Assembly (NCBI RefSeq): GCF_018982965.1
Contig: NZ_JACBYP010000077.1
Location: 1 to 40,378, forward strand
Direction: 5' to 3'
Length of the DNA: 40,378 nt
Source of the DNA: Streptomyces mayonensis
Lineage (GTDB): Bacteria; Actinomycetota; Actinomycetes; Streptomycetales; Streptomycetaceae
Under the pieces are notes generated by a model. The model worked only from the letters and a program-made list of their open reading frames with translations. It had not been told where the DNA came from and searched no databases. Position numbers and translations under genes: made by a program. Of this stretch, positions 1-10,559 are shown one piece after another. The stretch's first letter is position 1; each line of letters opens with the position of its first letter.

Positions 1-60
1 CTTCCCTCCCTCGTCCGCCCCCTTCCCTCTCCCTCTTCTCCCTCCCTCTTCTCCCTCTGC
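1..60. repeat. Homopyrimidine tract at contig edge
   Basis: The first 60 bases are almost purely C and T; G occurs only at about positions 13, 17 and 59, and there is no A. It is built of CCCTCTTCTCC-like units. A tract this biased could form triplex DNA or act as an unstructured leader, but it also sits exactly at the sequence edge, where assemblies often break on low-complexity DNA. Nothing coding is visible in it. Confidence 0.6.
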
Positions 61-77
61 GAACCGGAGTTGTACTC

Positions 78-977
78 GTGATCGTCATCACCACCCCGAC
101 CGGCGGCATCGGCCGACAGGTCCTCGACAACGTCCTGGACTCCCTCGACGCCCGCGGGGGCGGGACCGCGGTCCGCGTGATCGCCCGGGACCCCGGCCGC
201 CTCACCGCCCGGGCCCGCGAGCGGGCGGAGGTCCTCCAGGGCTCGCACGCCGACGCCGACGTCCTCGGAGCCGCCTGCGAGGGTGCCGACCAGGTGTTCT
301 GGCTGGTCCCGCCGGATCCCCGCGCCGAAAGTGTGGACGCCCACTTCCGCGCCTTCTCGCTGCCGCTGTGCGAGGCCGTCGCGCGGCAGGGCGTCGCACG
401 CGTCGTCGCCGTCTCCACCCTGGGCCGCGGCGTCGCCGAGAACGCCGGCCAGGTCTCCGCCTCGCTCGCCATGGACGACCGGATCGCCGCCACCGGCGTG
501 CACTACCGGGCGCTGTGTCCGCCCTTCCTGATGGAGAACCTGCTCGGCCAGGCGAAGGCCCTGCGCTCCACGGGGGAGCTTCGCATGGCCTACCCCGCGG
601 ACCGCGTGCTGCGGACCTGCGCCACCGCCGACATCGCCGTGACGGCGGCCCGGCTGTTGCTCGACGCCTCCTGGACCGGCCGCGCCGACGTCCCGTTCGT
701 GGCCCCCGACGACCTGACCCCCGAGGGCATGGCGGAGGTCCTGTCCGGCGTACTGGAGCGGCCGGTGCGCGTGCGGGAGTCCACACCCGAGGAGTACCGG
801 GTCTCCCTCCTCGGCTTCGGTGCGAGCGAGGACGTCGCCCGGAGCTACGCCGACATGGCCTCGGCGATGAGTACCCAGGGCTTCTACGGCGAGACCGAGC
901 CCGGCACCCCCGACACCGCGCCCACCGGCTTCCGCCGCTGGTGCGAGGAGGTCCTGCGGCCGGCCGCGCTCTCCTGA
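78..977 (+). CDS. NmrA-like NAD(P)-binding protein
   Basis: This 299-residue protein has an N-terminal Rossmann fold of the atypical SDR/NmrA class: a first beta strand followed by TPTGGIG (residues 6-12), matching the glycine-rich dinucleotide loop. There is no YxxxK catalytic pair of classical SDRs, so it is probably an NAD(P)H-sensing or quinone-reductase-like NmrA/QorB-type protein rather than a classical dehydrogenase. The start is GTG at 78, with GGAG at 66-69 as ribosome binding site. It is convergent with the LysR gene, and only 13 bases separate the two stops. The substrate is unknown. NAD(P)-binding fold is confident, function is not. Confidence 0.8.
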   Translation: MIVITTPTGGIGRQVLDNVLDSLDARGGGTAVRVIARDPGRLTARARERAEVLQGSHADADVLGAACEGADQVFWLVPPDPRAESVDAHFRAFSLPLCEAVARQGVARVVAVSTLGRGVAENAGQVSASLAMDDRIAATGVHYRALCPPFLMENLLGQAKALRSTGELRMAYPADRVLRTCATADIAVTAARLLLDASWTGRADVPFVAPDDLTPEGMAEVLSGVLERPVRVRESTPEEYRVSLLGFGASEDVARSYADMASAMSTQGFYGETEPGTPDTAPTGFRRWCEEVLRPAALS

Positions 978-990
978 CCCGCGGGCCCCG

Positions 991-1875
991 TCACCGCTCC
1001 AGCAGCATCCGCTGCAGCTCCCGCGCGGCGCGCGGCGGGGCCACGTCGCTGCGGTGGGCCAGGGCGATGGTGCGGTGCAGGCCGGGGCGGGCCAAGGGGG
1101 TCACCCGCAGTCCGCGGCCGGAGCGGGCCGCCACCATCCGGGGGACGACCGCCATGCCCAGGCCCGCCCGTACGAAGCCCAGCACCGCGTCCATCTCCCC
1201 GCCCTCGACGGCGAAGTCCGGCTCGAACCCGGCCGAGCGGCACGCGGCCACCGTCAGCTCCCGCAGGTCGTAGCCGTGCCGGAACATCACCAGGCGCTCG
1301 CCCTCCAGGTCCGCGACGCGCACGGCCCGGCGTCCGCCGCCCGGCCGGGGCGACTCCGGGGACGACACCACCACCAGGTCCTCCCGCAGCAGCTCCACCG
1401 TGGTCAGCGCGGGCGACGCGGTGGGCAGCGGCAGCACCACCAGGGCGAGGTCGAGCGCGCCGCGCGCCAGCTCCCGCACCAGGTCGTGCGAGCCGCCCTC
1501 CTCGATCAGCAACCGGATGCCGGGGTAGCGGTCGTGGAAGGCGCGCAGCACGTCGGGCAGCAGGCCGGTGCACAGGCTCGGGGTGGCGCCCAGCCGGACC
1601 CGGCCGCGCCGCAGCTGCACCAGCTCGAGGACCTCGTGCCGGGCGGTGTCGGCGTCGGCGAGGATGCGCCGGGCCAGCGGCAGCAGCGCCTCCCCGGCGT
1701 CGGTGAGCGTGATGTTGCCGCGCGCCCGCAGGAACAGGTCAGCGCCCAGCTCCCGCTCCAGCGCCTTGACCTGCTGCGACAGCGACGGCTGCGCCACGTG
1801 GACCACCTCGGCGGCCCGGGTGAAGTGCCGGGTCTCGGCGACGGCCACGAAGTACTGGAGCTGCTGCAACTGCAT
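991..1875 (-). CDS. LysR-family regulator of the sdh operon (putative)
   Basis: This 294-residue protein starts with a typical LysR winged helix-turn-helix (about residues 18-37, with the AQPSLSQQ recognition helix), followed by a LysR substrate-binding domain to the C-terminus. The frame is open upstream to 2073, but that extension would run through the divergent promoter. MQLQQLQYFV at 1875 is the canonical LysR N-terminus and is preferred. The gene is divergent from sdhC with 94 bases between the starts. That gap holds an ATAGG-N5-CCTAT inverted repeat, so it probably controls itself and the succinate dehydrogenase genes. The effector cannot be read from sequence. Confidence 0.9.
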   Translation of the reverse strand: MQLQQLQYFVAVAETRHFTRAAEVVHVAQPSLSQQVKALERELGADLFLRARGNITLTDAGEALLPLARRILADADTARHEVLELVQLRRGRVRLGATPSLCTGLLPDVLRAFHDRYPGIRLLIEEGGSHDLVRELARGALDLALVVLPLPTASPALTTVELLREDLVVVSSPESPRPGGGRRAVRVADLEGERLVMFRHGYDLRELTVAACRSAGFEPDFAVEGGEMDAVLGFVRAGLGMAVVPRMVAARSGRGLRVTPLARPGLHRTIALAHRSDVAPPRAARELQRMLLER

Positions 1876-1884
1876 GAGGCGAGC

Positions 1885-1910
1885 ATAGGCGAACGATAGG
1901 CGCATCCTAT
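1885..1910. promoter_or_regulatory. LysR-type operator between lysR and sdhC
   Basis: ATAGG-N5-CCTAT (1896-1910) is a perfect inverted repeat containing the T-N11-A core expected of LysR sites. A third ATAGG half-site lies at 1885-1889, in register towards the regulator start. It sits 10 to 35 bases upstream of the regulator start codon and about 60 upstream of sdhC, as expected for an autoregulated divergent pair. Binding by the adjacent LysR protein is inferred. Confidence 0.6.
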
Positions 1911-1931
1911 GGAAACGAGGTGGACCATGTC

Positions 1932-1962
1932 TTGGACCGATTGCCCTCACGCCCCGTACCGT
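1932..1962 (+). promoter_or_regulatory. Candidate leaderless promoter of sdhCAB
   Basis: TTGGAC (1932-1937) and TACCGT (1957-1962, matching TANNNT) are 19 bases apart, and the -10 box ends 7 bases before the ATG of sdhC at 1970. No Shine-Dalgarno sequence precedes that ATG, which fits a transcript starting at or within a base or two of the start codon, a common arrangement in Streptomyces. Confidence 0.4.
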
Positions 1963-1969
1963 CCGTGAC

Positions 1970-2677
1970 ATGGCTCTGGCAACGCGGACGGACCGACGGA
2001 CGTCCATGGCGCGCACCGTGTGGGACTCGACCGTCGGCAAGAAGACAGTGATGGCGGTCAGCGGTCTCGTCATGCTGCTCTACCTGGTCGCCCACATGAT
2101 CGGGAACCTGAAGATCTTCTTCGGGACCGAGGAGTTCAACCACTACGCCCACTGGCTGCGCACGGTCGGCGAGCCGTTCATGCACTACGAGTGGACGCTC
2201 TGGCTGATCCGCGTCGTGCTCGTCGTCGCCGTCGTGGCCCACGCCGTCTCCGCGTACCAGCTCAGCCGCCGCGACATCAGGGCCCGGCCCAGCAAGTACG
2301 TGCACAAGAAGAGGCGCGCGAGTTACGCCACGCGCACCATGCGCTGGGGCGGGGTCATCCTCGGCCTGTTCATCGTGTGGCACGTCCTCGACCTGACCAC
2401 GGGCACCGTGCACTCCGGCGGCTTCGAGTCCGGCAAGCCCTACCAGAACGTCGTGGACACCTTCTCCACCTGGTACGGCAACGTCATCTACCTCGTCGCG
2501 ATGCTCGCCCTCGGCCTGCACATCCGGCACGGCTTCTGGAGCGCCGCCCAGACCCTCGGCGCCGGCAGCCGTACCCGCGACCGTGCCCTGAAGACGACCG
2601 CGAACATCCTCGCGCTGCTGCTCACGATCGGCTTCGTCGCCGTACCCGTGGGCGTCATGACCGGAGTGGTGAGCTGA
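1970..2677 (+). CDS. sdhC: Succinate dehydrogenase cytochrome b subunit
   Basis: This 235-residue integral membrane subunit anchors the succinate dehydrogenase catalytic pair and passes electrons to menaquinone. Five hydrophobic segments are visible. Histidines 42, 91, 138 and 184 lie in or near segments as expected for the four axial ligands of a di-haem (type B, Bacillus/Wolinella-like) anchor. It starts the sdhC-sdhA-sdhB operon; its stop is 1 base before the sdhA start. The ATG at 1970 has no Shine-Dalgarno and may be leaderless. A second in-frame Met at codon 13 is an alternative start but also lacks a ribosome site. Confidence 0.92.
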   Translation: MALATRTDRRTSMARTVWDSTVGKKTVMAVSGLVMLLYLVAHMIGNLKIFFGTEEFNHYAHWLRTVGEPFMHYEWTLWLIRVVLVVAVVAHAVSAYQLSRRDIRARPSKYVHKKRRASYATRTMRWGGVILGLFIVWHVLDLTTGTVHSGGFESGKPYQNVVDTFSTWYGNVIYLVAMLALGLHIRHGFWSAAQTLGAGSRTRDRALKTTANILALLLTIGFVAVPVGVMTGVVS

Positions 2678-2678
2678 C

Positions 2679-4624
<1,946 letters not shown>

Positions 4625-4628
<4 letters not shown>

Positions 4629-5374
4629 AGCTCACCCTGCGCGTCTGGCGGCAGCAGAGCGCCGACGCCGAAGGCGCCATGTCCACGTACGAGGTGGACG
4701 GGATCTCCCAGGACATGTCGTTCCTCGAGATGCTCGACACCCTCAACGAGGAACTCATCCTCAAGGGCGAGGACCCCGTCGCCTTCGACCACGACTGCCG
4801 CGAGGGCATCTGCGGCGCCTGCTCGCTGGTCATCAACGGCGACGCCCACGGCCCCGAGCGGACCACCACCTGCCAGCTGCACATGCGGTCCTTCCGGGAC
4901 GGCGACACCATCGACATCGAGCCGTGGCGGGCCTCCGCCTTCCCGGTCGTGAAGGACCTGGTCGTCGACCGCTCGGCCTTCGACCGGATCATCGAGGCGG
5001 GCGGCTACATCACCGCGCCGACCGGCGCCGCGCCGGAGGCGCACGCCACGCCGGTGCCGAAGCCCGACGCCGACCTCGCCTTCGAGCACGCGGAGTGCAT
5101 CGGCTGCGGGGCCTGCGTCGCCGCCTGCCCGAACGGCGCGGCGATGCTCTTCACCTCCGCGAAGGTCAACCACCTGAACGTCCTGCCGCAGGGCGCGCCC
5201 GAGCGGGAGACCCGGGTGCTCGACATGGTCGGGCAGATGGACGCGGAGGGCTTCGGCGGCTGCACCCTGGCCGGCGAGTGCGCGACGGCGTGCCCCAAGG
5301 GCATCCCCCTGGTCTCCATCACCGGCATGAACAAGGAGTGGCTCCGCGCGACCCGCAGGGCGGCCAAGCGCTGA
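4625..5374 (+). CDS. sdhB: Succinate dehydrogenase iron-sulfur subunit
   Basis: The 249-residue electron-transfer subunit has an N-terminal plant-type [2Fe-2S] domain with Cys58, Cys63, Cys66 and Cys83 (CREGICGAC...C). The C-terminal domain has ECIGCGACVAACP (from Cys158) and CTLAGECATACPKG (from Cys213), the ligand sets of the [4Fe-4S] and [3Fe-4S] clusters. Translation is coupled to sdhA by an ATGA overlap. It is the last gene of the operon and is followed by a strong terminator. Confidence 0.96.
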
Positions 5375-5409
5375 CGCTCCACCAGACGTTCGCCGACAGG
5401 TGCGGACGG

Positions 5410-5448
5410 ACGGGGCCGGGAGAGGTGCTCATCCCGGCCCCGTTTCGC
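5410..5448 (+). terminator. Rho-independent terminator of sdhCAB
   Basis: A 12-base perfect stem, ACGGGGCCGGGA (5410-5421) against TCCCGGCCCCGT (5432-5443), has a 10-base loop and ends in TTTCG. It lies 36 bases after the sdhB stop. Confidence 0.8.
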
Positions 5449-5565
5449 TGTGCAGGCGACCGGCATTCAGGAAGCGCACATCCGCTTTCCCGGCAGTCGT
5501 CATGTGCAGTACAGCCGGCGTCGGAAGAACTGGGGCGGACCCGTCCCCGGCCCAGGAGAGCACCC

Positions 5566-6336
5566 ATGACCGGCGTACTGACCGCTGACCGCCCCCAGAA
5601 GCCCGCCGCGCCCCGCCGCTACACGATCGCCCTCGCCCGCGACGAGGAGGACGTACGGGCCGCGCAGCGGCTGCGCCACGACGTCTTCGCCGGGGAGATG
5701 GGCGCGCTGCTGGCGAGCCCGCACCCCGGGCACGACGTCGACCCCTTCGACGCGTACTGCGACCACCTGCTCGTGCGCGAGGAGACGACCGGCCAGGTCG
5801 TCGGAACCTACCGGCTGCTGCCGCCCGAGCGCGCGGCGGTCGCCGGGCGGCTCTACGCCGAGAACGAGTTCGACCTCACGCCCCTGGACGCCATCCGGCC
5901 CGGGCTCGTCGAGGTCGGCCGCTCCTGCGTGCACCCCGACCACCGCGACGGCGCCGTCATCGGGCTCATCTGGGCCGGCATCGCCCGCTACATGACCGAC
6001 GGGGGCCACGAGTGGCTGGCCGGCTGCTGCTCGCTCCCGCTCGCCGACGGCGGAACCCTCGCCTCCGCCACCTGGGACCGGGTGCGGGCCAAGCACCTGG
6101 CGCCCGAGGAGTACCGGGTGCGGCCGCTGCTGCCGTGGGTCCCGCGCCCGGCGGCGCCCGCCGCGCGCACCGGACTGCCGGCGCTGCTGCGCGGCTACCT
6201 GCGGCTCGGCGCCTGGGTCTGCGGCGAGCCCGCGCACGACGTGGACTTCGGCGTCGCCGACCTGTACGTGCTGCTGCCGATGAGCCGGGTCGACCCGCGC
6301 TACCTGCGGCACTTCCTCTCGCTCGTCCCGGCGTGA
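5566..6336 (+). CDS. GNAT acyltransferase, OlsB-like
   Basis: This 256-residue GNAT-fold protein belongs to the group with an RLRHDVFAGEMG-type N-terminal motif and VGRSCVHPDHR around the central beta strand. These are features of the acyl-ACP/homoserine-lactone-like GNATs that include OlsB, which makes lyso-ornithine lipid by N-acylating ornithine. AGGAGAG at 5554-5560 precedes ATG 5566; the frame is open further upstream but only as a shadow of sdhB. The stop overlaps the next gene (ATGA), and that gene is a PlsC-type acyltransferase, the pairing expected for ornithine-lipid synthesis. The ornithine-lipid role is an inference from family plus context. Confidence 0.75.
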   Translation: MTGVLTADRPQKPAAPRRYTIALARDEEDVRAAQRLRHDVFAGEMGALLASPHPGHDVDPFDAYCDHLLVREETTGQVVGTYRLLPPERAAVAGRLYAENEFDLTPLDAIRPGLVEVGRSCVHPDHRDGAVIGLIWAGIARYMTDGGHEWLAGCCSLPLADGGTLASATWDRVRAKHLAPEEYRVRPLLPWVPRPAAPAARTGLPALLRGYLRLGAWVCGEPAHDVDFGVADLYVLLPMSRVDPRYLRHFLSLVPA

Positions 6337-7211
6337 TGAGCGCCTGGCTGCCGACGGCGCCCTGCACGCCGGGGGCCTGCGTGGAAGCGTCCCGGCGCGC
6401 GGCGGCCGTACCGCGTGCCGTGCTGCGGCTCACGGCGGTCGCCGCGCTCCTCCTCGCCGGGATCGCGGTCGTGTGCGTGCCGTCCGGCCTGCGGCACAGG
6501 CTGCCCGCGGCCCTGGTCAGGCGCTGGTGCCGGTGGGTCGTGCGGGCGGCGGGCGTCCGGGTCCGTGTCACGGGGGCCGCCGCGTCCGAGGGCGGGCTGC
6601 TGCTCGTCGCCCCGCACGTCTCCTGGCTCGACATCCCGCTGCTGGCCGCCGTACGCCCCGCCAGGATGCTGGCCAAGAGCGAGGTCCGGCGCTGGCCGGT
6701 GGCGGGCGCGCCCGCCGCACGCGCCGGAGTGCTGTTCATCGAACGGGACCGGCTGCGGGCGCTGCCGGCCACGGTCGACGCGGTGGCGCGGGCGCTGCGC
6801 GCGGGCGCCGCGGTGGCCGTCTTCCCCGAGGGCAGCACCTGGTGCGGTCGTGCCCGGGGGCCCTTCCGCCGGGCGGTGTTCCAGGCCGCCCTGGACGCCG
6901 GGGCGCCGGTCCAGCCGGTCCGGATCCGCTACCGGTCCGGAGAGGGGGAGGTGAGCACGACCCCCGCCTTCGTCGGGCCGGACACGCTGCTCGCCTCCGT
7001 GTGGCGGGTGGTGTCGGCACGGGGGCTGACCGCCGAGGTCGACGTGTGTCCGGCCGTGCCGCCCGGCCGGCACGGCGACCGCCGAAGCCTCGCCGAGGCG
7101 GCCGAGCAGGCGGTCCACAGCGGCGTCCACGACGGTGTTCCCGGCCGGGGCCGGTCCGGTGTTCACGGCCGCTGTGGGGAAGCACCTTCGAAAAGTATGT
7201 GTGCTTTGTGA
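6336..7211 (+). CDS. PlsC-type acyltransferase, OlsA-like
   Basis: This 291-residue protein has one N-terminal hydrophobic segment (about 30-49), then the glycerolipid acyltransferase core: HVSWLD (residues 94-99, the HX4D catalytic motif) and FPEGS (163-167, the substrate-binding EGT/S block). It acylates a lyso-lipid at the inner membrane face. ATG 6336 overlaps the preceding stop. Coupling to the GNAT gene suggests the second, O-acylation step of ornithine-lipid synthesis, but a 1-acylglycerol-3-phosphate acyltransferase is equally compatible with the motifs. The last 30 or so residues are low-complexity and poorly conserved-looking. Confidence 0.8.
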   Translation: MSAWLPTAPCTPGACVEASRRAAAVPRAVLRLTAVAALLLAGIAVVCVPSGLRHRLPAALVRRWCRWVVRAAGVRVRVTGAAASEGGLLLVAPHVSWLDIPLLAAVRPARMLAKSEVRRWPVAGAPAARAGVLFIERDRLRALPATVDAVARALRAGAAVAVFPEGSTWCGRARGPFRRAVFQAALDAGAPVQPVRIRYRSGEGEVSTTPAFVGPDTLLASVWRVVSARGLTAEVDVCPAVPPGRHGDRRSLAEAAEQAVHSGVHDGVPGRGRSGVHGRCGEAPSKSMCAL

Positions 7212-7266
7212 AGTTTGTTCCGTTTCCGCGCCGTCGGATGCGGACAACCGGAAGGCAGGCACTCGA

Positions 7267-7274
7267 AAGGAGGG
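7267..7274 (+). promoter_or_regulatory. Strong RBS fixing the PRC-barrel gene start
   Basis: AAAGGAGG is nearly perfectly complementary to the 16S tail and lies 9 bases before ATG 7284. It decides against an out-of-frame ATG at 7277 and implies high expression. Confidence 0.75.
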
Positions 7275-7283
7275 TGATGGCAG

Positions 7284-8168
7284 ATGATCACCCGTGAGGA
7301 GATCGCCAACGTCCTGGACCAACCGGTCTACGACGGGGACGGCAACAAGATCGGCGACGCGAAGCATGTCTTCTTCGACGACATGACCGGGCGCCCCGAG
7401 TGGGTGAGCGTCAAGACGGGAATGATCGGCTCCAGCGAGTCCTTCGTGCCCGTACGCGACGCCGCGATGGTGCAGGACCACCTCGAGGTTCCCTACGGCA
7501 AGGACCAGGTCAAGGGCGCGCCCAGTGTCGAGGTCGACGCGGGCGGCCATCTGTCGGAGAGCGAGGAGCACCGCCTCTACGACTACTACGGCATCAACTT
7601 CGACAGCGTGCTGTCCGAGGCCGAGCGGACGGACGACGGCCGCTGGGCCGCGGGTCCGGGCACGGCGGGTGCCGCGGGCGCGGCCGGTCTGGCCGGCACC
7701 GAACAGGCCGGTACGGCCCGCGGCACGACCGGTCGGCAGGACGCCCGGGACCGGGCGGACATGACCGACGAGAACGCCATGACCCGCTCCGAGGAGCAGA
7801 TGCACATCGGCGTCGAACGGCGCGAGGCCGGCCGGGCCACGCTGCGCAAGTACGTGGTCACCGAGGACGTCCAGCAGACCGTTCCGGTGACCCACGAGGA
7901 AGTGCGGGTGGTGCGCGAGCCCATCACGGACGCCAACCGCGACGAGGCTCTGGCCGGCCCCGAGATCAGCGAGGCCGAGCACGAGGTCACGCTGTACGCG
8001 GAACGCCCCGTCGTGGAGACGGAGACGGTTCCGGTGGAGCGCGTCCGGATGACCACGGAGGAGCACACCGAGAACGAGACCGTACGCGGCCAGGTCCGCA
8101 AGGAACGGATCGAGGCCGAGACCGAGTCCTTCACCGAGGACGACGAGATGCGGCGGGGCCGCGAGTGA
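7284..8168 (+). CDS. PRC-barrel and DUF2382 (YsnF-type) stress protein
   Basis: The 294-residue protein has three parts. Residues 1-110 form a PRC-barrel with the DxxGxKIGDAKHVFFD motif. Residues 120-165 are a Gly/Ala/Thr-rich flexible linker. Residues 168-290 match the DUF2382/YsnF domain, with alternating Arg- and Glu-rich beta strands (LRKYVVTEDVQQTVPVTHEEV, in part). It is predicted soluble and very acidic, without signal peptide. Proteins of this build are common in actinobacteria and linked to general stress, but the molecular function is unknown. It is convergent with the UvrA-like gene. Confidence 0.85.
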   Translation: MITREEIANVLDQPVYDGDGNKIGDAKHVFFDDMTGRPEWVSVKTGMIGSSESFVPVRDAAMVQDHLEVPYGKDQVKGAPSVEVDAGGHLSESEEHRLYDYYGINFDSVLSEAERTDDGRWAAGPGTAGAAGAAGLAGTEQAGTARGTTGRQDARDRADMTDENAMTRSEEQMHIGVERREAGRATLRKYVVTEDVQQTVPVTHEEVRVVREPITDANRDEALAGPEISEAEHEVTLYAERPVVETETVPVERVRMTTEEHTENETVRGQVRKERIEAETESFTEDDEMRRGRE

Positions 8169-8197
8169 CCGAACCCCTCCGTCGTCGTGGGACCACG

Positions 8198-8222
8198 CGC
8201 CGGTGAACCCCGTTCACCGGCG
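8198..8222. terminator. Bidirectional hairpin terminator
   Basis: CGCCGGTGAAC (8198-8208) pairs perfectly with GTTCACCGGCG (8212-8222) around a CCC loop. It lies between the convergent PRC-barrel and UvrA-like genes and includes the UvrA-like stop codon. Confidence 0.7.
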
Positions 8223-10559
8223 TGTCCCCGCGCCCAGCGCCCGGGCCAGATGGGGTGCGGTGGCGCTCCCGGCAGCCTCCGCCACCTCGGCCGGTGATCC
8301 CGCAGCGACGATCCGTCCGCCGGCGTCGCCGCCGCCCGGCCCGAGATCGATCACGTGGTCGGCGCCCGCCACCACGCTCATGTCGTGCTCGACCACGACC
8401 ACCGTGTGACCGGCGTCGACCAGCTCGTGCAGCCGGCCCACGAGCACCTCCACGTCGGCCGGGTGCAGACCGGTCGTCGGCTCGTCGAGCAGGTACAGCG
8501 TGTGGCCCCGCCGCCCGCGCTGCAGCTCGCTCGCCAGCTTGATGCGCTGCGCCTCCCCGCCCGACAGCTCCGTGGCGGGCTGCCCGAGCCGCAGATAGCC
8601 CAGACCGACGTCCAGCAGCGCCGCCAGGCTGCGGGCCACCGCCGGCGTGTCCGCGAAGAACTCCGCCGCACCCTCCACGGTCAGGTCCAGCACCTCGGCG
8701 ATGTTCCGCCCCCGGTACGCCACTTCGAGCGTCGCCGGGTTGTAGCGCGCCCCGCCGCAGTCGGGACACGGCGCGTACGTACTCGGCAGGAACAGCAGCT
8801 CGACGCTGACGAAACCCTCGCCCTGGCAGGTCTCGCAACGTCCTCCCGGCACGTTGAACGAGAACCGGCCCACGCCGTACCCCCGCTCGCGGGCCTGCCC
8901 GGTGGCGGCGAAGACCTTGCGCACGGTGTCGAACAGGCCCGTGTACGTGGCCAGGTTGGAGCGCGGGGTGCGGCCGATCGGCCGCTGGTCGACGCGGACC
9001 AGCCGGTCCACGCCCGGCAGTTCCCGCGTGATCCCGTCGACCAGCGTCGACTTCCCGGACCCGGACACGCCCGTGACGGCCGTGAGCACACCGAGCGGGA
9101 ACCGGGCGGTGACCCCGCGCAGGTTGTGCCGTTCGACCGGGCCGACCGTGACGGTGCCCTTCGGCGGGCGCACCTCGCGGACCGGGGCGGGGGAGCGGTC
9201 GAAGAGGTGACGGGCGGTGGCGGACTCCGCGACGCCGGCCAGCCCGTCGACGGGACCGCTGTAGAGCACCCGCCCGCCGTGCTCGCCCGCCCGTGGACCG
9301 ACGTCCACGATCCAGTCGGCCGCGCGCACCACGCCGAGGTGGTGCTCCACCACGAACACCGAGTTGCCCGCCGCCTTCAGCCGCTCCAGGACCGCCAGCA
9401 GGGCCTCCGTGTCCGCCGGATGCAGTCCCGCCGACGGCTCGTCCAGGACGTACACGACGCCGAACAGGCCGGACCGCAGCTGCGTCGCCAGCCGCAGCCG
9501 CTGCAGCTCGCCCGCCGACAGGGTGGGCGTGGCGCGGTCCAGGCTCAGATAGCCGAGCCCCAGCTCCAGGACCGGCGCGATCCGTGCCGTGAGGTCGCCG
9601 GTGAGCACCTCGGCCGTCTCGTCCCCGGCCGGCAGCAGTCCGGCGAGTTCGGTCAGCGGCAGCGCGGCCAGCTCGGCGATGGTGCGGCCGCCGACGGTCA
9701 CCGCGAGGGCCTCCCGGCGCAGCCGCCCGCCGCCGCACAGCGGGCACGGGGCACTGGTCAGGAAGCCCTCCGCCCTCGCCCGCAGGGCCGGACTCTTCGA
9801 GTCGGAGAACGTCTTCAGCACGTACCGCCGGGCGCTCGTGTACGTGCCCCGGTACGGCCGCTGGATCCGGCCCGCCTCCCGCACCGGGTGGACCGTGACC
9901 ACCGGCTGCTCGTCCGTGAACAGGATCCACTCCCGCTGCCCGGCGGGCAGCGCGCGCCAGGGCCGGTCCACGTCGTACCCCAGCGCGTCCAGGACGTCCC
10001 GCAGGTTCTTGCCCTGCCAGGCGCCCGGCCACGCGGCGATCGCGCCGTCCCTGATCGACAGGGAGGGGTCCGGGACCAGCAGTTCCTCGGTCGTCCGGTG
10101 CACGCGGCCCAGCCCGTGGCACTCGGGGCACGCCCCGGCCGCCGTGTTCGGTGAGAAGGCGTCGGAGTCGAGCCGCTCCGCGCCCGGCGGGTAGTCACCG
10201 GCCCGGGAGAAGAGCATCCGCAGGGAGTTGGAGAGACTGGTGACCGTGCCCACCGAGGAGCGGGACGTCGGCGCCGCGCGGCGCTGCTGGAGCGACACGG
10301 CGGGCGGCAGGCCGGTGATCCCGCCCACTTTCGGGGCGCCGACCTGGTGGATGAGCCGGCGCGCGTACGGCGCGACCGACTCGAAGTAGCGCCGCTGGGC
10401 CTCCGCGTAGACGGTCCCGAAGGCCAGCGAGGACTTGCCCGAGCCGGACACCCCCGTGAACACGGCGAGCACGTCCCGGGGGACGTCCACGTCCACACCC
10501 CGCAGATTGTGCTCACGGGCGTCGCGCACCCGGACGTACGGGTCGTGGGGGCTGTGCAT
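8214..10559 (-). CDS. UvrA-like ABC ATPase (short paralogue)
   Basis: This 781-residue tandem ABC ATPase is of the excinuclease UvrA type. Walker A motifs GVSGSGKS occur at residues 36-43 and again in the second half, with signatures LSAGELQR and LSGGEAQR and two LLDEP/VLDEP Walker B motifs. Zinc-ribbon cysteines occur at CPEC, CPLC and CETC...CPDC. Canonical UvrA has about 950 residues; here the first ABC unit is about 170 residues shorter, in the part that normally holds the UvrB-binding and insertion domains. That makes it a UvrA2-like paralogue, known from other bacteria in DNA-damaging drug tolerance. The start is ATG 10559. It lies 136 bases downstream of the luciferase-like gene, on the same strand. 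Confidence 0.88.
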   Translation of the reverse strand: MHSPHDPYVRVRDAREHNLRGVDVDVPRDVLAVFTGVSGSGKSSLAFGTVYAEAQRRYFESVAPYARRLIHQVGAPKVGGITGLPPAVSLQQRRAAPTSRSSVGTVTSLSNSLRMLFSRAGDYPPGAERLDSDAFSPNTAAGACPECHGLGRVHRTTEELLVPDPSLSIRDGAIAAWPGAWQGKNLRDVLDALGYDVDRPWRALPAGQREWILFTDEQPVVTVHPVREAGRIQRPYRGTYTSARRYVLKTFSDSKSPALRARAEGFLTSAPCPLCGGGRLRREALAVTVGGRTIAELAALPLTELAGLLPAGDETAEVLTGDLTARIAPVLELGLGYLSLDRATPTLSAGELQRLRLATQLRSGLFGVVYVLDEPSAGLHPADTEALLAVLERLKAAGNSVFVVEHHLGVVRAADWIVDVGPRAGEHGGRVLYSGPVDGLAGVAESATARHLFDRSPAPVREVRPPKGTVTVGPVERHNLRGVTARFPLGVLTAVTGVSGSGKSTLVDGITRELPGVDRLVRVDQRPIGRTPRSNLATYTGLFDTVRKVFAATGQARERGYGVGRFSFNVPGGRCETCQGEGFVSVELLFLPSTYAPCPDCGGARYNPATLEVAYRGRNIAEVLDLTVEGAAEFFADTPAVARSLAALLDVGLGYLRLGQPATELSGGEAQRIKLASELQRGRRGHTLYLLDEPTTGLHPADVEVLVGRLHELVDAGHTVVVVEHDMSVVAGADHVIDLGPGGGDAGGRIVAAGSPAEVAEAAGSATAPHLARALGAGTRR

